Part shown: positions 17,444-26,283 of the stretch, in pieces
Position numbering within the stretch: the first letter of the stretch is position 1
How the letters are laid out: the number at the start of each line of letters is the position of its first letter
Notes under the pieces: model-generated
The model's input: the letters and a program-made list of their open reading frames with translations, nothing else
Told to the model about the DNA's origin: nothing
Database searches by the model: none
Assembly: GCF_050389805.1 (NCBI RefSeq)
Contig: NZ_CP130945.1
Location: 2,914,001 to 2,978,000, forward strand
Length of the DNA stretch: 64,000 nt
Source of the DNA: Bacillus_BD sp050389805
GTDB lineage: Bacteria; Bacillota; Bacilli; Bacillales; Cytobacillaceae
Reading direction: 5' to 3'
Translations under genes and position numbers: made by a program

Positions 17444-18187
17444 TTAATGCCTAGTGTCTAATAATTGCTGAATTTGATCCATGATAATGTTTTCAATAAT
17501 CGGATGATACCCTAAATAATTACATAAAATCCACTTTGTACCATGATCATCCTTTACTTTTTGAATTTCAGCTTGAACCTTTTTCATTAAAACACCCGTA
17601 AAGAAAAGGTAAGGGATGATGAAAACTTGATTCGCCCCAGTCATTTGTACAATTTTAAGACCTTCTTGAAGTGTTGGTCTAGCAGCTGCTAAAAAGCAGA
17701 CTTCTACTTTCTTAATCTTAGCCTTTTGCTTTAGTTTCTCCCCGATAAGTGACAAATCTCTTTTTACATCTGAGTCACTGCTTCCACGACCAATTAGTAG
17801 AACCGTATCTTCTTGTGTTATTAACTTTCCCGTTTCTGTCATTTTTTCTAATAAAAGGTCCACCATTTGATCATTGACCCCAATTGGTCTTCCTAGCTTT
17901 ACCTCAACATGAGGAAATCGTTTTTGTTGATGAGCTATTTCATCCGGAATATCCTTTTTTGCATGTGCTGCGGTTAAAAGTAAGATGGGTATCACGATAA
18001 TATTGGTGGCGCCTTGATTGACACAGTGCTCAAAACTTTGGGAAACAGTAGGATGAGAGAGTTCTAAAAATCCGACTTCCTGTATGGGTGTGTCTACCTT
18101 TTTCATGATTTTTCTAACAAAAGAAACAGCCTGGTCACTAGCTTCTTTCACTCGGCTACCATGGCATATATATAGGATTGCATTCAT
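17444..18187 (-). CDS. sirB: Sirohydrochlorin ferrochelatase (CbiX/SirB type)
   Basis: 247 residues after choosing the ATG at 18187, which has an AGAGG site 7 bases ahead (an upstream in-frame start at 18205 lacks one). Two CbiX-like halves are visible: YICHGSR at the N-terminus with its metal-site His, the HAKKDIP segment, and a second GRGSSD repeat. It inserts iron into sirohydrochlorin to give sirohaem for sulfite and nitrite reductase. In B. subtilis the equivalent ylnE lies between ylnD and ylnF after cysC; here neither the methyltransferase nor the oxidase neighbour is present. Confidence 0.88.
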   Translation of the reverse strand: MNAILYICHGSRVKEASDQAVSFVRKIMKKVDTPIQEVGFLELSHPTVSQSFEHCVNQGATNIIVIPILLLTAAHAKKDIPDEIAHQQKRFPHVEVKLGRPIGVNDQMVDLLLEKMTETGKLITQEDTVLLIGRGSSDSDVKRDLSLIGEKLKQKAKIKKVEVCFLAAARPTLQEGLKIVQMTGANQVFIIPYLFFTGVLMKKVQAEIQKVKDDHGTKWILCNYLGYHPIIENIIMDQIQQLLDTRH

Positions 18188-18233
18188 TTTTCTGCCTCTT
18201 TTCATTGAATTTCCTTTTTAAAATATAAAGGAA

Positions 18234-18261
18234 AAAGAGAGCTAATTCAATCGCCCTCTTT
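18234..18261 (-). terminator. Weak terminator between cysC and sirB
   Basis: Arms 18234-18242 and 18253-18261 form a 9-bp stem with a wobble pair and a short U-run on the minus strand. It may reduce but not abolish readthrough into sirB. Confidence 0.5.
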
Positions 18262-18275
18262 TCCTTATACCCTTG

Positions 18276-18875
18276 TTATATTAATTGATGTTCTTTTAAA
18301 TATGAAATAATTTTTTCTACACTTTCTTCAATTGAGTTCAAATGACTTTCAACAATAATTTCCGGATTTTCTGGCTCCTCATAAGGAGAACTTATCCCCG
18401 TAAACTCCTTTATAACACCTTGTCGAGCCTTTTGATATAACCCTTTTGGGTCACGTTCTTCACATGTTTCAATTGGACACTTCACATAGACTTCAATAAA
18501 CTCTTTGTCTTCCAGTAAATTTCGAACAAGTTCACGGTCTGCCTTGAATGGAGATATGAATGCAGTTAAAACCACTTGACCGCTATCAACAAAAAGCTTA
18601 GCTACTTCCCCGATTCTTCTAATATTTTCAGTACGATCTTCATCAGAAAATCCTAAATCTTTATTTAATCCGTGACGTATATTATCCCCGTCAAGTACAT
18701 AATTTCTTACACTCTCGTGATAAAGACGTGCGGCTAGTGCATTCGCAAGTGTTGATTTTCCAGAACCAGACAAGCCTGTAAACCATAGAACAAAGCTATT
18801 ATGACCATTTTGCTTGCGACGGTCTTCTTTTAAAATCGATTGTTCATGCCATACGATATTTGTGCTTTTTCCCAA
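18276..18875 (-). CDS. cysC: Adenylylsulfate (APS) kinase
   Basis: 199-residue APS kinase that makes PAPS from APS and ATP. P-loop GLSGSGKST is at 34-42, and LDGDNIRHGLNKDLGFSDEDR and FISPFKADRE are the APS-binding motifs. The start is TTG at 18875, 8 bases after GGAGG. It follows sat by 62 bp in the sulfate assimilation unit. PAPS is then reduced by CysH. Confidence 0.95.
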   Translation of the reverse strand: MGKSTNIVWHEQSILKEDRRKQNGHNSFVLWFTGLSGSGKSTLANALAARLYHESVRNYVLDGDNIRHGLNKDLGFSDEDRTENIRRIGEVAKLFVDSGQVVLTAFISPFKADRELVRNLLEDKEFIEVYVKCPIETCEERDPKGLYQKARQGVIKEFTGISSPYEEPENPEIIVESHLNSIEESVEKIISYLKEHQLI

Positions 18876-18937
18876 ATCGCATCCTCCTCAGTATTGTACG
18901 TATGTTTTTAGAAAGGGACTTTGACAACCCTTTCTAG

Positions 18938-20089
18938 TTATTTTGATTCGACTGCGTGACGTTGTAGACCCTTAATTAACACTTCAATCACTTCTTTTCG
19001 ACTGAATGTGCTAGGTGGAATTTCCCCATTGCGTAGCATTTCGCGAACCTTTGTACCTGATAAAATCACATGGTCTTCTTTATCATGCGGGCATGTTTTG
19101 GCTGAAGCCATATTTCCGCATTTTGTGCAATAAAAACTGTGTTCAAAGAATAGCAGTGTGATACCTAATTCATCAGGAGTAAAATTGCTAAAAATCTTTT
19201 GGGCATCATATGTACCGTAATAGTTACCTACTCCGGCATGATCGCGGCCCACAATAAAATGCGTACATCCGTAATTTTTACGAACCATCGCATGGAAAAT
19301 CGCTTCTCTTGGTCCAGCATAGCGCATTGCTGCTGGGAATACAGCTAGAAATACACGATCTAATGGGTAATAGTTCTCTAATAAGATTTGATAGCTTTCC
19401 ATTCTTACATCTGCAGGGATGTCATCAGATTTTGTTTCGCCCACTAGCGGATTTAAGAATAACCCATCAACAATTTCAAGAGCTGTTTTTTGAATATATT
19501 CATGAGCGCGGTGTACAGGATTTCGAGTTTGGAACCCTACAACTGTATTCCATCCTTTTTCTTCAAATGACTTTCTTGTTTGCACAGGGTCTAAGTGGAA
19601 TTCATTAAATTGCTCTCTTTCGATACGATTCACAAGAATAATTTCTCCACCCACATAGACATTGCCACGTTCGAACATTTTCTTTACCCCAGGATGCTCG
19701 AGATCCGTTGTTCCATATACATTTGCTGCTTCCTTTTCTTTGTCTGGAACAAATATATCTGAAATCGTAATAACACCATATGTTTTTCCTTGAAATTCAA
19801 GCCGAACTTCTTCTCCTACTTGAAGAGTATTTGTTTTTTGTTCCGAGACTGGCAAGGTAATTGGAATGCTCCAAACATGACCAGACGCTAGACGCATATT
19901 CTCAACAACAGATAGATAATCCTTTTCTATTAGAAATCCTTCTATTGGACTGTACGCTCCTGTTCCAATTAACTCTAAATCGCTTAAGCTAATATTATCT
20001 AATTCGATTGATTTTTCGATTTGTGAAAAATCATAGTCTCCATTCCAACGGTTAATTAATGTTCCTCCATGCGGTGTACTTAATGACAT
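18938..20089 (-). CDS. sat: Sulfate adenylyltransferase (ATP sulfurylase)
   Basis: 383-residue ATP sulfurylase, the first activation step that joins sulfate and ATP into APS. It shows the TRNPVHRAHEY motif with HxxH-type ATP contacts, GRDHAGVGNYYG, and a C-terminal CTKCGNMASAKTCP stretch with four cysteines that may bind zinc as in bacterial homologues. AGGAGG precedes the ATG. It lies 37 bp after cysP in the operon. Confidence 0.96.
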   Translation of the reverse strand: MSLSTPHGGTLINRWNGDYDFSQIEKSIELDNISLSDLELIGTGAYSPIEGFLIEKDYLSVVENMRLASGHVWSIPITLPVSEQKTNTLQVGEEVRLEFQGKTYGVITISDIFVPDKEKEAANVYGTTDLEHPGVKKMFERGNVYVGGEIILVNRIEREQFNEFHLDPVQTRKSFEEKGWNTVVGFQTRNPVHRAHEYIQKTALEIVDGLFLNPLVGETKSDDIPADVRMESYQILLENYYPLDRVFLAVFPAAMRYAGPREAIFHAMVRKNYGCTHFIVGRDHAGVGNYYGTYDAQKIFSNFTPDELGITLLFFEHSFYCTKCGNMASAKTCPHDKEDHVILSGTKVREMLRNGEIPPSTFSRKEVIEVLIKGLQRHAVESK

Positions 20090-20126
20090 GATCTATTTCC
20101 TCCTAAGATTTATAAAGTAAATGGGA

Positions 20127-21206
20127 TTAAATTCCTTCCCCATTTTCATAATAAGCTCGATTTTCTTGTCTGATTGTTTTAATTAAACTCAAAATTCCAA
20201 TGGTAGCTAGACACACACTTAATAGAACAATGATCGTGTAGAGGTCACTGTCTATAAATAATTTCATTAAGCCATAGGAAATCACCAAAGAAAAAACGGG
20301 TGATACTAGCCATACTTTCACAATTTTACTAACGACTCTTTTGTTTACTTGATTTTTTCCTTTCTTCGATACTCCGATTCCCATAATAGCTGTACTTGTT
20401 ACTTGCGTTAGGGGGACGGGTAATCCAAAAATGGAGGCAATCATTACAAGTGATGCGCCTATAGATGAAATCGTTCCACCTTCTAGCAAGCTAAACCTTG
20501 TAATTTTCTTTGCATTGGTCTGCAAAACTCTACCTCCCATAAACAACACACCTGCTGAAATAAAGATGCCACCTACAATTGTCCCTGTTGTCATAGAAAT
20601 TAAATTAGCTCCTACTAAAGGACCGACTGCATTTCCCACATTATTCATTCCAGCAGAAAAAGCTTCAAAAAAACCCACGATAATAACAAATACGGCTAGT
20701 ATTCTCTGAGCCTTTTTTTCTTTTAACTGCGGATATTTATGATTAAGGAGTGTAATGAGTTTTCCAAAAATAAACGCGAGAGTAAATCCGACTACTGGAA
20801 TAATCACCCAAAAGGATGCGATCCATAAGATGTTATTGACATAAAGGGCCTGTTCAGCGATACCGACTCCTACCACAGCTCCTACAGTAATTTCACTTGT
20901 TGAAAGTGGAATTCCTAATAGATTGGCAATAAATAAAGAAATGGCAGCTGAAACTAAAATAATAAGAACCACTTTTGCAGTTAAGAGTGTTTGTGGAATG
21001 ATTCCAGTCCCAATGGTTTCTACTACTTCACTTCCACCAATAACGGCCCCAAGAAAGATTGCAATGGCACATAGAAATAAGGCTCTTCTTCTCGTTTTAA
21101 TTGCTCCTGACCCATAGGCTACACTAACAGCGGCAGCAGCCCCGCTTGCCCCGATATTCATCGCGAAAAAAAGGGCTACCAAACCTGCGAAGTACGTTAT
21201 AATCAT
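20127..21206 (-). CDS. cysP: Sulfate permease of the PiT family (CysP)
   Basis: 359-residue integral membrane protein with about ten to eleven segments and the duplicated PiT signature, seen as GASGAAAAVSVAYGSGAIKTRR near the N-terminus and GMNNVGNAVGPLVGA in the second half. Although the family mainly carries phosphate, the position between cysH and sat matches the B. subtilis sulfate transporter CysP. It probably uses proton or sodium symport. An AGAAGG site precedes the ATG. Confidence 0.93.
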   Translation of the reverse strand: MIITYFAGLVALFFAMNIGASGAAAAVSVAYGSGAIKTRRRALFLCAIAIFLGAVIGGSEVVETIGTGIIPQTLLTAKVVLIILVSAAISLFIANLLGIPLSTSEITVGAVVGVGIAEQALYVNNILWIASFWVIIPVVGFTLAFIFGKLITLLNHKYPQLKEKKAQRILAVFVIIVGFFEAFSAGMNNVGNAVGPLVGANLISMTTGTIVGGIFISAGVLFMGGRVLQTNAKKITRFSLLEGGTISSIGASLVMIASIFGLPVPLTQVTSTAIMGIGVSKKGKNQVNKRVVSKIVKVWLVSPVFSLVISYGLMKLFIDSDLYTIIVLLSVCLATIGILSLIKTIRQENRAYYENGEGI

Positions 21207-21227
21207 AGTAAATTCCTTCTTATCTTA

Positions 21228-21941
21228 TTATTGATGGAGTCCGCATTCTGTTTTTGCTTGCCCTGTCCACCTTCCTGAGCGCAAATCATTTGGATCAACC
21301 GCAGGTGCTGTACATGGTTGACAGCCAATACTTGGATAACCTTGATCATGCAGCAAATTATAATCAAGACCGTTCTTATGTTGATATCGCCAAACATCTT
21401 TCCATGTCCAATGAATGAGAGGACATACTTTTACTGATTTGAATTTATGATCGGGATTAAGAAATTGCGTATGTTTTCTCGTTTCAGATTGTTCCCTTCT
21501 TAAACCCGATATCCATGCTGTTGCCCCAGAAAGCACTTCATTTAAAGGAAGAATTTTTCGTATTTCGCAACATTTATTGGGATTGGTTTTCCAAAGTTCA
21601 TCACCAAATTGCTTCGCCTGCTCTTCAAGGGTTAAACTAGGTTTCTTTAATTCTATTTGTAATGACGGATAACGAGCCTTCACTTTATCAATTAGTTCAT
21701 AAGTTTCTTTAAAATGAAGATTGGTGTCTAGAAACACGATTTTAGCATTGTCTTTTACTTTTGAAATTAAATCAATTAAGACAATCCCTTCAATTCCGAA
21801 ACTGCATGCGTATACAAGCTTGTCACCGTAGTGAGAGTATGCCCATTTTAAAACTTCAAGTGCTCCCTTGGTTTCATCATCATATGAAAATTCTAATGTT
21901 GGCGTATTTTCGATATTTTCATAGGTAATCATATCTGTCAT
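21228..21941 (-). CDS. cysH: APS/PAPS reductase (iron-sulfur type)
   Basis: 237 residues from the ATG at 21941; GGGGG precedes it, and the in-frame start at 21989 would add an unrelated tail. The adenine-nucleotide alpha-hydrolase core (YACSFGIEGIVLIDL) is followed by NKCCEIRK, SIGCQPC and the catalytic tail ECGLH. The two cysteine pairs bind a [4Fe-4S] cluster, the hallmark of enzymes that can use APS as well as PAPS. It makes sulfite for the cysteine pathway. Sulfite reductase is not in the window. The gene is downstream of the YezD-like gene and an attenuator-like structure. Confidence 0.95.
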   Translation of the reverse strand: MTDMITYENIENTPTLEFSYDDETKGALEVLKWAYSHYGDKLVYACSFGIEGIVLIDLISKVKDNAKIVFLDTNLHFKETYELIDKVKARYPSLQIELKKPSLTLEEQAKQFGDELWKTNPNKCCEIRKILPLNEVLSGATAWISGLRREQSETRKHTQFLNPDHKFKSVKVCPLIHWTWKDVWRYQHKNGLDYNLLHDQGYPSIGCQPCTAPAVDPNDLRSGRWTGQAKTECGLHQ

Positions 21942-22014
21942 TCTTTCTACCCCCACTTTTAATCTCGATTCTGAAAATCTACATATCAAATGATATGTTT
22001 TTTACTTGTACATG

Positions 22015-22075
22015 GTTCAAACTGCCTTGAAATCAAAAAAGACAGTCTTAACCTAATCAAGCGTTAAAACTGCCT
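22015..22075 (-). terminator. Attenuator-like structure in the cysH leader
   Basis: On the minus strand, arm 1 (22075-22063) pairs with arm 2 (22052-22040) over 13 bp with two G-U pairs, followed by a run of six T. Arm 3 (22027-22015) is nearly identical to arm 1, so arm 2 can pair with either 1 or 3. The first pairing is a terminator between the YezD-like gene and cysH; the second could prevent it or act as a switch. Confidence 0.6.
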
Positions 22076-22096
22076 CTAGTTTCTCTAGTCAGCAAG

Positions 22097-22240
22097 CTAT
22101 TTAATTCTTACCTTTTCAACCTTTTCTAACTGAATAACTTTTCCATCTTGTACGACTAGTGTAATTGAGCCGTATTTCATATCCTGAAGCATTTGTTTCA
22201 GTTGTTCAATAATCGTTTCATGTTTATTTGTTTCACTCAT
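22097..22240 (-). CDS. YezD-like small protein (DUF2292, 47 aa)
   Basis: A short gene of 47 codons with a strong GGGGGGAG site. The product begins MSETNKHETIIEQLKQML and continues with the GSITLVVQDGKVIQLEKVEK strand pair that marks the DUF2292 (YezD) family. These proteins have unknown function but are often found beside sulfur or thiol metabolism genes. Its position at the head of the cysH unit suggests a regulatory or accessory role in sulfur assimilation. Confidence 0.75.
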   Translation of the reverse strand: MSETNKHETIIEQLKQMLQDMKYGSITLVVQDGKVIQLEKVEKVRIK

Positions 22241-22378
22241 AAATCTCCCCCCTCATGATCAAGTGGGACCTCCACTTTAGAAAGGCTGAAAACATTGAAC
22301 CTTCATTCCGAGGTGTTGGTTATTTAATTTTAAAAGGTAATTTTGTAAAAATTTTACCACAAATCAACTGTATGTCAA
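22241..22378 (-). promoter_or_regulatory. Promoter and structured leader of the sulfate assimilation unit
   Basis: Minus-strand TTGACA (22378-22373) and TAAAAT (22356-22351) are spaced 16 bp. The roughly 100-base leader before the YezD-like start can fold as an AACC...GGTT stem near 22292-22322 and an AAGTGG...CCACTT hairpin near 22260-22278. The S-box consensus that precedes cysH in B. subtilis is not recognisable here. Confidence 0.55.
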
Positions 22379-22556
22379 TAAATTATATAAAATTACTCGG
22401 AATTAACTTTGTTACTTAGATTATAGTATATGAATGTAAATTTAAGCAAGTTCTTTTTTTGAATTTTTGAGTTAATTGATTTTAAAATAAAGGTCGTACA
22501 AGCTCCTCTCCGTGAATAGAATGATTACAAGCATAATTTTATTACGAGGTGTGAAT

Positions 22557-23189
22557 ATGGCAATTTTTATTAGTTACATATTTTTGGGCTTATCCCTTGC
22601 TGCTCCGATTGGTCCAATTAATGCAGCACAATTGGATCATGGGATTAAAAATGGCTTTCTACATTCGTGGATGGTTGGTGTTGGAGCAATGCTTGCTGAC
22701 ATGGTATACATGGCAGCTGTATATTTGGGAGTTGTTCATTTTTTAGAAATTCCAATTGTTAAATCCTTTTTATGGTTGTTTGGTTTCTTTGTTTTAACCT
22801 ATACAGGAATTGAATGTTTGGTAGGCGCTGGAAAAATCGACACTCGATCGGGCAAGTATAATAGAGAGCCTGTTTCTAAATCTTTTTTCTCTGGTTTTTT
22901 TATGTCGTTATCAAACCCCTTAACGATTCTTTTTTGGCTCGGAATTTTCGGCTCCGTTTTGGCTAAAACAGTTGCTACTTATGATACCAGTCAATTACTC
23001 CTTTATAGTATTGCTATTTTTACAGGTATTTTGATTTGGGATTTTTCAATGGCTTTATTAGCTAGTACGTTTAGAAAATTTTTAACATCTAAATTATTGA
23101 CTTGGATTTCGATTGCATCAGGTTTTTCTCTAGTTGGGTTTGGTATATATTTCGGTTATGAAGCCGTTCAAATGTTATTTTTTAATTAA
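22557..23189 (+). CDS. LysE family amino acid exporter
   Basis: 210 residues from ATG 22557, chosen because GAGGTG lies 6 bases ahead and the protein then begins at the usual LysE position (MAIFISYIFLGLSLAAPIGPIN). The APIGPIN motif and the SNPLTILFW motif in the middle are typical of the LysE/RhtB superfamily, and six hydrophobic segments are visible. It probably exports an amino acid or thiol compound. It is divergent from the cysH unit, so export of a sulfur amino acid is possible but unproven. Confidence 0.88.
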   Translation: MAIFISYIFLGLSLAAPIGPINAAQLDHGIKNGFLHSWMVGVGAMLADMVYMAAVYLGVVHFLEIPIVKSFLWLFGFFVLTYTGIECLVGAGKIDTRSGKYNREPVSKSFFSGFFMSLSNPLTILFWLGIFGSVLAKTVATYDTSQLLLYSIAIFTGILIWDFSMALLASTFRKFLTSKLLTWISIASGFSLVGFGIYFGYEAVQMLFFN

Positions 23190-23326
23190 GAAATTCTTCA
23201 TTTTCAAAAATTTGAAATTTCAAAAATATGTCACAGCTAGACATCATAATATAGTTTATACAGTCTTATAATAAAGATAAGAGGGAGGCAATTATTGATT
23301 CCTTATTAAAGGGAAAGAAGGTGCGC

Positions 23327-23527
23327 ATGATGTCCATGGCACAATTCGATGATGTTTTTGAGATTTGCTGCGGTCATGTTGAGGATGAAAACGTGTTACC
23401 AGAAGTCAAAAAGATTGAGGAAATTCCCGTCACTGCCGAAAGAAAAGCTACTCCAAAATGGTGGGAAGATGCATTGAAAGAAATTGAAAAAGAAAGTGAA
23501 AATGAATACGAATTATACTATCTTTGA
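23327..23527 (+). CDS. Hypothetical acidic protein (about 66 aa)
   Basis: ATG at 23327 (or 23330) behind AGAAGG. The product is soluble and acidic with a CC pair near the N-terminus, a PKWWEDALKEIEKE helix and a YYL end. It is followed by a strong shared terminator. Not recognised. Confidence 0.55.
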   Translation: MMSMAQFDDVFEICCGHVEDENVLPEVKKIEEIPVTAERKATPKWWEDALKEIEKESENEYELYYL

Positions 23528-23549
23528 CGCATTTTATCTTAAATAAATA

Positions 23550-23580
23550 TCCCCCATTTTTATAAATAAAAAATGGGGGA
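23550..23580. terminator. Bidirectional terminator
   Basis: A 12-bp perfect stem (23550-23561 with 23569-23580) ending in a T-run on the plus strand and an A-run upstream, between converging genes. Confidence 0.85.
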
Positions 23581-23593
23581 ATTTTTTTGCCTA

Positions 23594-23908
23594 TTAAAAA
23601 TCCGGCAATTGATCTAAATTATTTTCTTTTATCCCATCTGGTTCGCTGCGAAGAATATCTCTGCCGTATTTATGAAAGACATCAACATGGGCAATCTTTC
23701 CTGCTTTAGCTTCGTTTAAGGCGGTTACATAATCCAATTCTCGTCCTGATGCCGTTTTAAAGGCAATTAAATCTCCCTCATCATTCTTGCGCACGGCAAC
23801 AATTTCTTCTTGCCCTTCTTGAATACCAGCACTCGCTTCGTCCACGGCATTTTGTTTTGATTGCTGCACATAATCTTGATAAATTTGATTAAAATCTTTA
23901 TTTTCCAT
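23594..23908 (-). CDS. DUF3892 domain protein
   Basis: 104 residues from the ATG at 23908, with GGGAGGTG 7 bases ahead; an upstream in-frame start at 23929 has no such site. The segment EEIVAVRKNDEGDLIAFKTASGRELDYVTALNEAKAG is the DUF3892 core. Soluble, function unknown. It is a separate unit from the ABC transporter genes upstream. Confidence 0.8.
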   Translation of the reverse strand: MENKDFNQIYQDYVQQSKQNAVDEASAGIQEGQEEIVAVRKNDEGDLIAFKTASGRELDYVTALNEAKAGKIAHVDVFHKYGRDILRSEPDGIKENNLDQLPDF

Positions 23909-23961
23909 TGGCTTACACCTCCCGAACATACGTTAGTTTGTTCGTTTAGATGTTTTTTATG

Positions 23962-24663
23962 CTATTTTTTCACATAATGTAAGAAAACATTTTCGTCTTT
24001 TGTAATCTTAACCTCGCTAGGAATTCTTAAATAAATGATTCCTTCATTATTTGATGAAGAATGAGAAATAAGACTTTGCTCGGTAAGCTGCCGAACTGGA
24101 AAGGACGGACCTAGAATAGATACGTGAATATCTTGATTTGGAGCATGTATCGCAAGAGTGTCGGCTGTTTTCTCAAGCTTATAGGGTTCTAGAATTCCTG
24201 AAAAATCAAATTCATTAATCGTTAAGGTGGAGCGATAAATAAAGGACTCAATGTCACCCTTACTTTCAGGCTTTTTCTCAATATATACAGAGAATCCAAT
24301 ATCATTAGTTGAAGATTTAATGTGTAATGGGTAATTTCGATCATGCTCGAAAGTTTCTTGAGTAACTAAAAATTCCTTAATTGGTCCTATTTCTCCATTT
24401 ATTAAATGATTATACAATTCGTTCATCATTTCATCCTGATCATGTTGTGTTATCTTTTCCTTCATCACTTTGCTGTCTGACATAAACGGAACAAATACAG
24501 CGGCTACCAATAACACGAGTAAATAGACCCCTAACATCCAATGGGTAAATTTTACTGTGAAAAACATTTTTCCTAACTTAAAGAAATAGCGTCCAATCCC
24601 AACAAAAAAGAGAAGCATGACAATTAGAATTAAAATCGGTAGAAACGCACCTATAACGCTCAT
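23962..24663 (-). CDS. Membrane protein linked to the ABC transporter, function unknown
   Basis: 233 residues: two membrane segments (about 5-25 and 42-62) then a soluble domain rich in beta strands. Its ATG overlaps the stop of the permease gene by 4 bp, so it is part of the GntR-ABC operon. It could be an accessory subunit or sensor for the transporter. No family is recognised. Confidence 0.7.
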   Translation of the reverse strand: MSVIGAFLPILILIVMLLFFVGIGRYFFKLGKMFFTVKFTHWMLGVYLLVLLVAAVFVPFMSDSKVMKEKITQHDQDEMMNELYNHLINGEIGPIKEFLVTQETFEHDRNYPLHIKSSTNDIGFSVYIEKKPESKGDIESFIYRSTLTINEFDFSGILEPYKLEKTADTLAIHAPNQDIHVSILGPSFPVRQLTEQSLISHSSSNNEGIIYLRIPSEVKITKDENVFLHYVKK

Positions 24664-25400
24664 TTCCTCACCTCCAGCTTAGTTAGAAGGCTTATCGCAG
24701 GGATCAGACAAAAAATCATCGTTAAAATTGATTTTAGTAAAAAGATAAAGAAGTTAGATTCCCCGACATAAAATTGATACAATTGGATAATAAAAGGATT
24801 GCCTTGCATCGAAGTATTCAAAAATAAAAGACCAAAAATGAATAAAGGAATAATCACTGCAAAAATTTTACTAAGTTGAGTAAGTGATCCAATTAAATAA
24901 CCTAAAGTACTAAATAGACATAAATAGAGAAAAGTGATAACGAAACCCAAAAAGATGTCAAAATTGTTTGTTTCCATATGGTAAAGCTTTGTAGGAGTAA
25001 ATATATATTTGATTAAGCTGATTAAATTTCCTGATAAAGTCGATGTTAAGCTAGCTAGAATATTGGCATATAACATAAAAAGCATATTTGAAAAGCTTGA
25101 GCTTAAACGATTCGTAACAAAGGTAAAATCATGATGACGATAAGGCTTTGTTGTTAATGTGATTGCCGTCGTCAAACTCCATATCATCGTAAACACAACG
25201 ACAACATCTGCAGTAAAATATTGAATTTCAATAGATGTAGTTCCAGATGACGACCACATTGTAGATACTCCACCAAAAGAAAAGAGAATGGCAAGCAATT
25301 GGATCCAAATCAGTGAACTGATTGAGTCTATATTGGCCTTCAATTTGAATCTTAATTGTTTTCGGACAACTTCCAACAAACTAATTGTTTGTAAAGACAT
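24660..25400 (-). CDS. ABC transporter permease
   Basis: 246 residues from ATG 25400, which has a GGGGGAATT site; the longer in-frame start is less well placed. About six hydrophobic segments, arranged as a typical ABC-2 type permease. It starts within the last codons of the ATPase gene. The arrangement GntR regulator, ATPase, permease, extra membrane protein resembles the YtrABC/YhcEFGH class of B. subtilis, which respond to cell-wall-active compounds. Substrate is unknown. Confidence 0.8.
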   Translation of the reverse strand: MSLQTISLLEVVRKQLRFKLKANIDSISSLIWIQLLAILFSFGGVSTMWSSSGTTSIEIQYFTADVVVVFTMIWSLTTAITLTTKPYRHHDFTFVTNRLSSSFSNMLFMLYANILASLTSTLSGNLISLIKYIFTPTKLYHMETNNFDIFLGFVITFLYLCLFSTLGYLIGSLTQLSKIFAVIIPLFIFGLLFLNTSMQGNPFIIQLYQFYVGESNFFIFLLKSILTMIFCLIPAISLLTKLEVRK

Positions 25401-26283
25401 TGTCAATTCCCCCTTTCTTTTCATTGGTCAAGTAAATGAATAAATCGCTTACTTTCACAGGTACTATCTCCACTCCCGATAGATAGGCTTCTTGACGATC
25501 TTCTTGGGTTAAATCGTTTTTTAAGACAGCGTATGTGGTATGAGTCCCTATCCTGTTTTTATAAAGAATTTCTCGATTTTTGATGATTCGTTCAACGGTT
25601 TCTGAATTTCCTTTAATCCCAATTCCCCATTCTTTAAACCCAGACATGGGAATATGAAAATACACTTGACCGTTTTTTAACAATAAAACATTTTCTAAGA
25701 TATCTTCGATTTCATCAATTTGATGACTTGATAAAATAATCGTTCTTGGATAAGCTATGTAGTCCTTTAAAAGGGCTCGATAAAAATCTTTCCGTACCCC
25801 CTCATCCATTCCTGTTGTGGGTTCATCGAAAATCGTTAGTGGGCATCGAGAAGCTAAGCCAATAATGGAATTAAATGTACTTGTCTTCCCTTTTGAAAGC
25901 CGATTGTGGTAATCTGATGGGTCAAATGAAAAATAATTAAATAATTTTTGTGCTAGAGATGTATCCCAGTTAGGGTAAAAACTCGCTGCCACCTCTAAGA
26001 TTTCCCCGAGTTGTAAGGCAGCTGGAAAGCTCATTTCGTCATCTACAAAAATGGAGCTAAGAGAAACACTTAAGCTATTAAAAGGCACTTCAGAGTACAC
26101 GGTTATTTGTCCTGAAGTTCCTTTAATATATCCAGCAATTATTTTTAACAATGTTGTTTTACCTGCCCCGTTTCTGCCGAGCAATCCTGTTATCGTATTC
26201 TCTTCTATCGTAAAACTTACATCATTTAAAACGGGTTTTCGTTTATATACCTTTGTTAATTCCTGACATTGGATTACCGTCAT
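25381..26283 (-). CDS. ABC transporter ATP-binding protein, YtrB/YhcG type
   Basis: 300 residues. Walker A GRNGAGKT near 36-43, Walker B LTIFDEP near 149-155 and a switch histidine in ILSSHQIDE. The signature reads LSKGK instead of LSGGQ, as in YtrB-type ATPases, and the C-terminal 80 residues form an extra domain. It overlaps the regulator gene by 4 bp and the permease start by 20 bp, so the four genes are tightly coupled. Confidence 0.88.
   Translation of the reverse strand: MTVIQCQELTKVYKRKPVLNDVSFTIEENTITGLLGRNGAGKTTLLKIIAGYIKGTSGQITVYSEVPFNSLSVSLSSIFVDDEMSFPAALQLGEILEVAASFYPNWDTSLAQKLFNYFSFDPSDYHNRLSKGKTSTFNSIIGLASRCPLTIFDEPTTGMDEGVRKDFYRALLKDYIAYPRTIILSSHQIDEIEDILENVLLLKNGQVYFHIPMSGFKEWGIGIKGNSETVERIIKNREILYKNRIGTHTTYAVLKNDLTQEDRQEAYLSGVEIVPVKVSDLFIYLTNEKKGGIDNVFTNN

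Noticed and set aside
19309..19608. Plus-strand 99-codon ORF inside sat
   Set aside because: Antisense shadow of a well-conserved enzyme.
22241..22350. S-box (SAM-I) riboswitch ahead of the cysH unit
   Set aside because: Expected from B. subtilis, but the conserved core bases are not there; I describe only generic structure.
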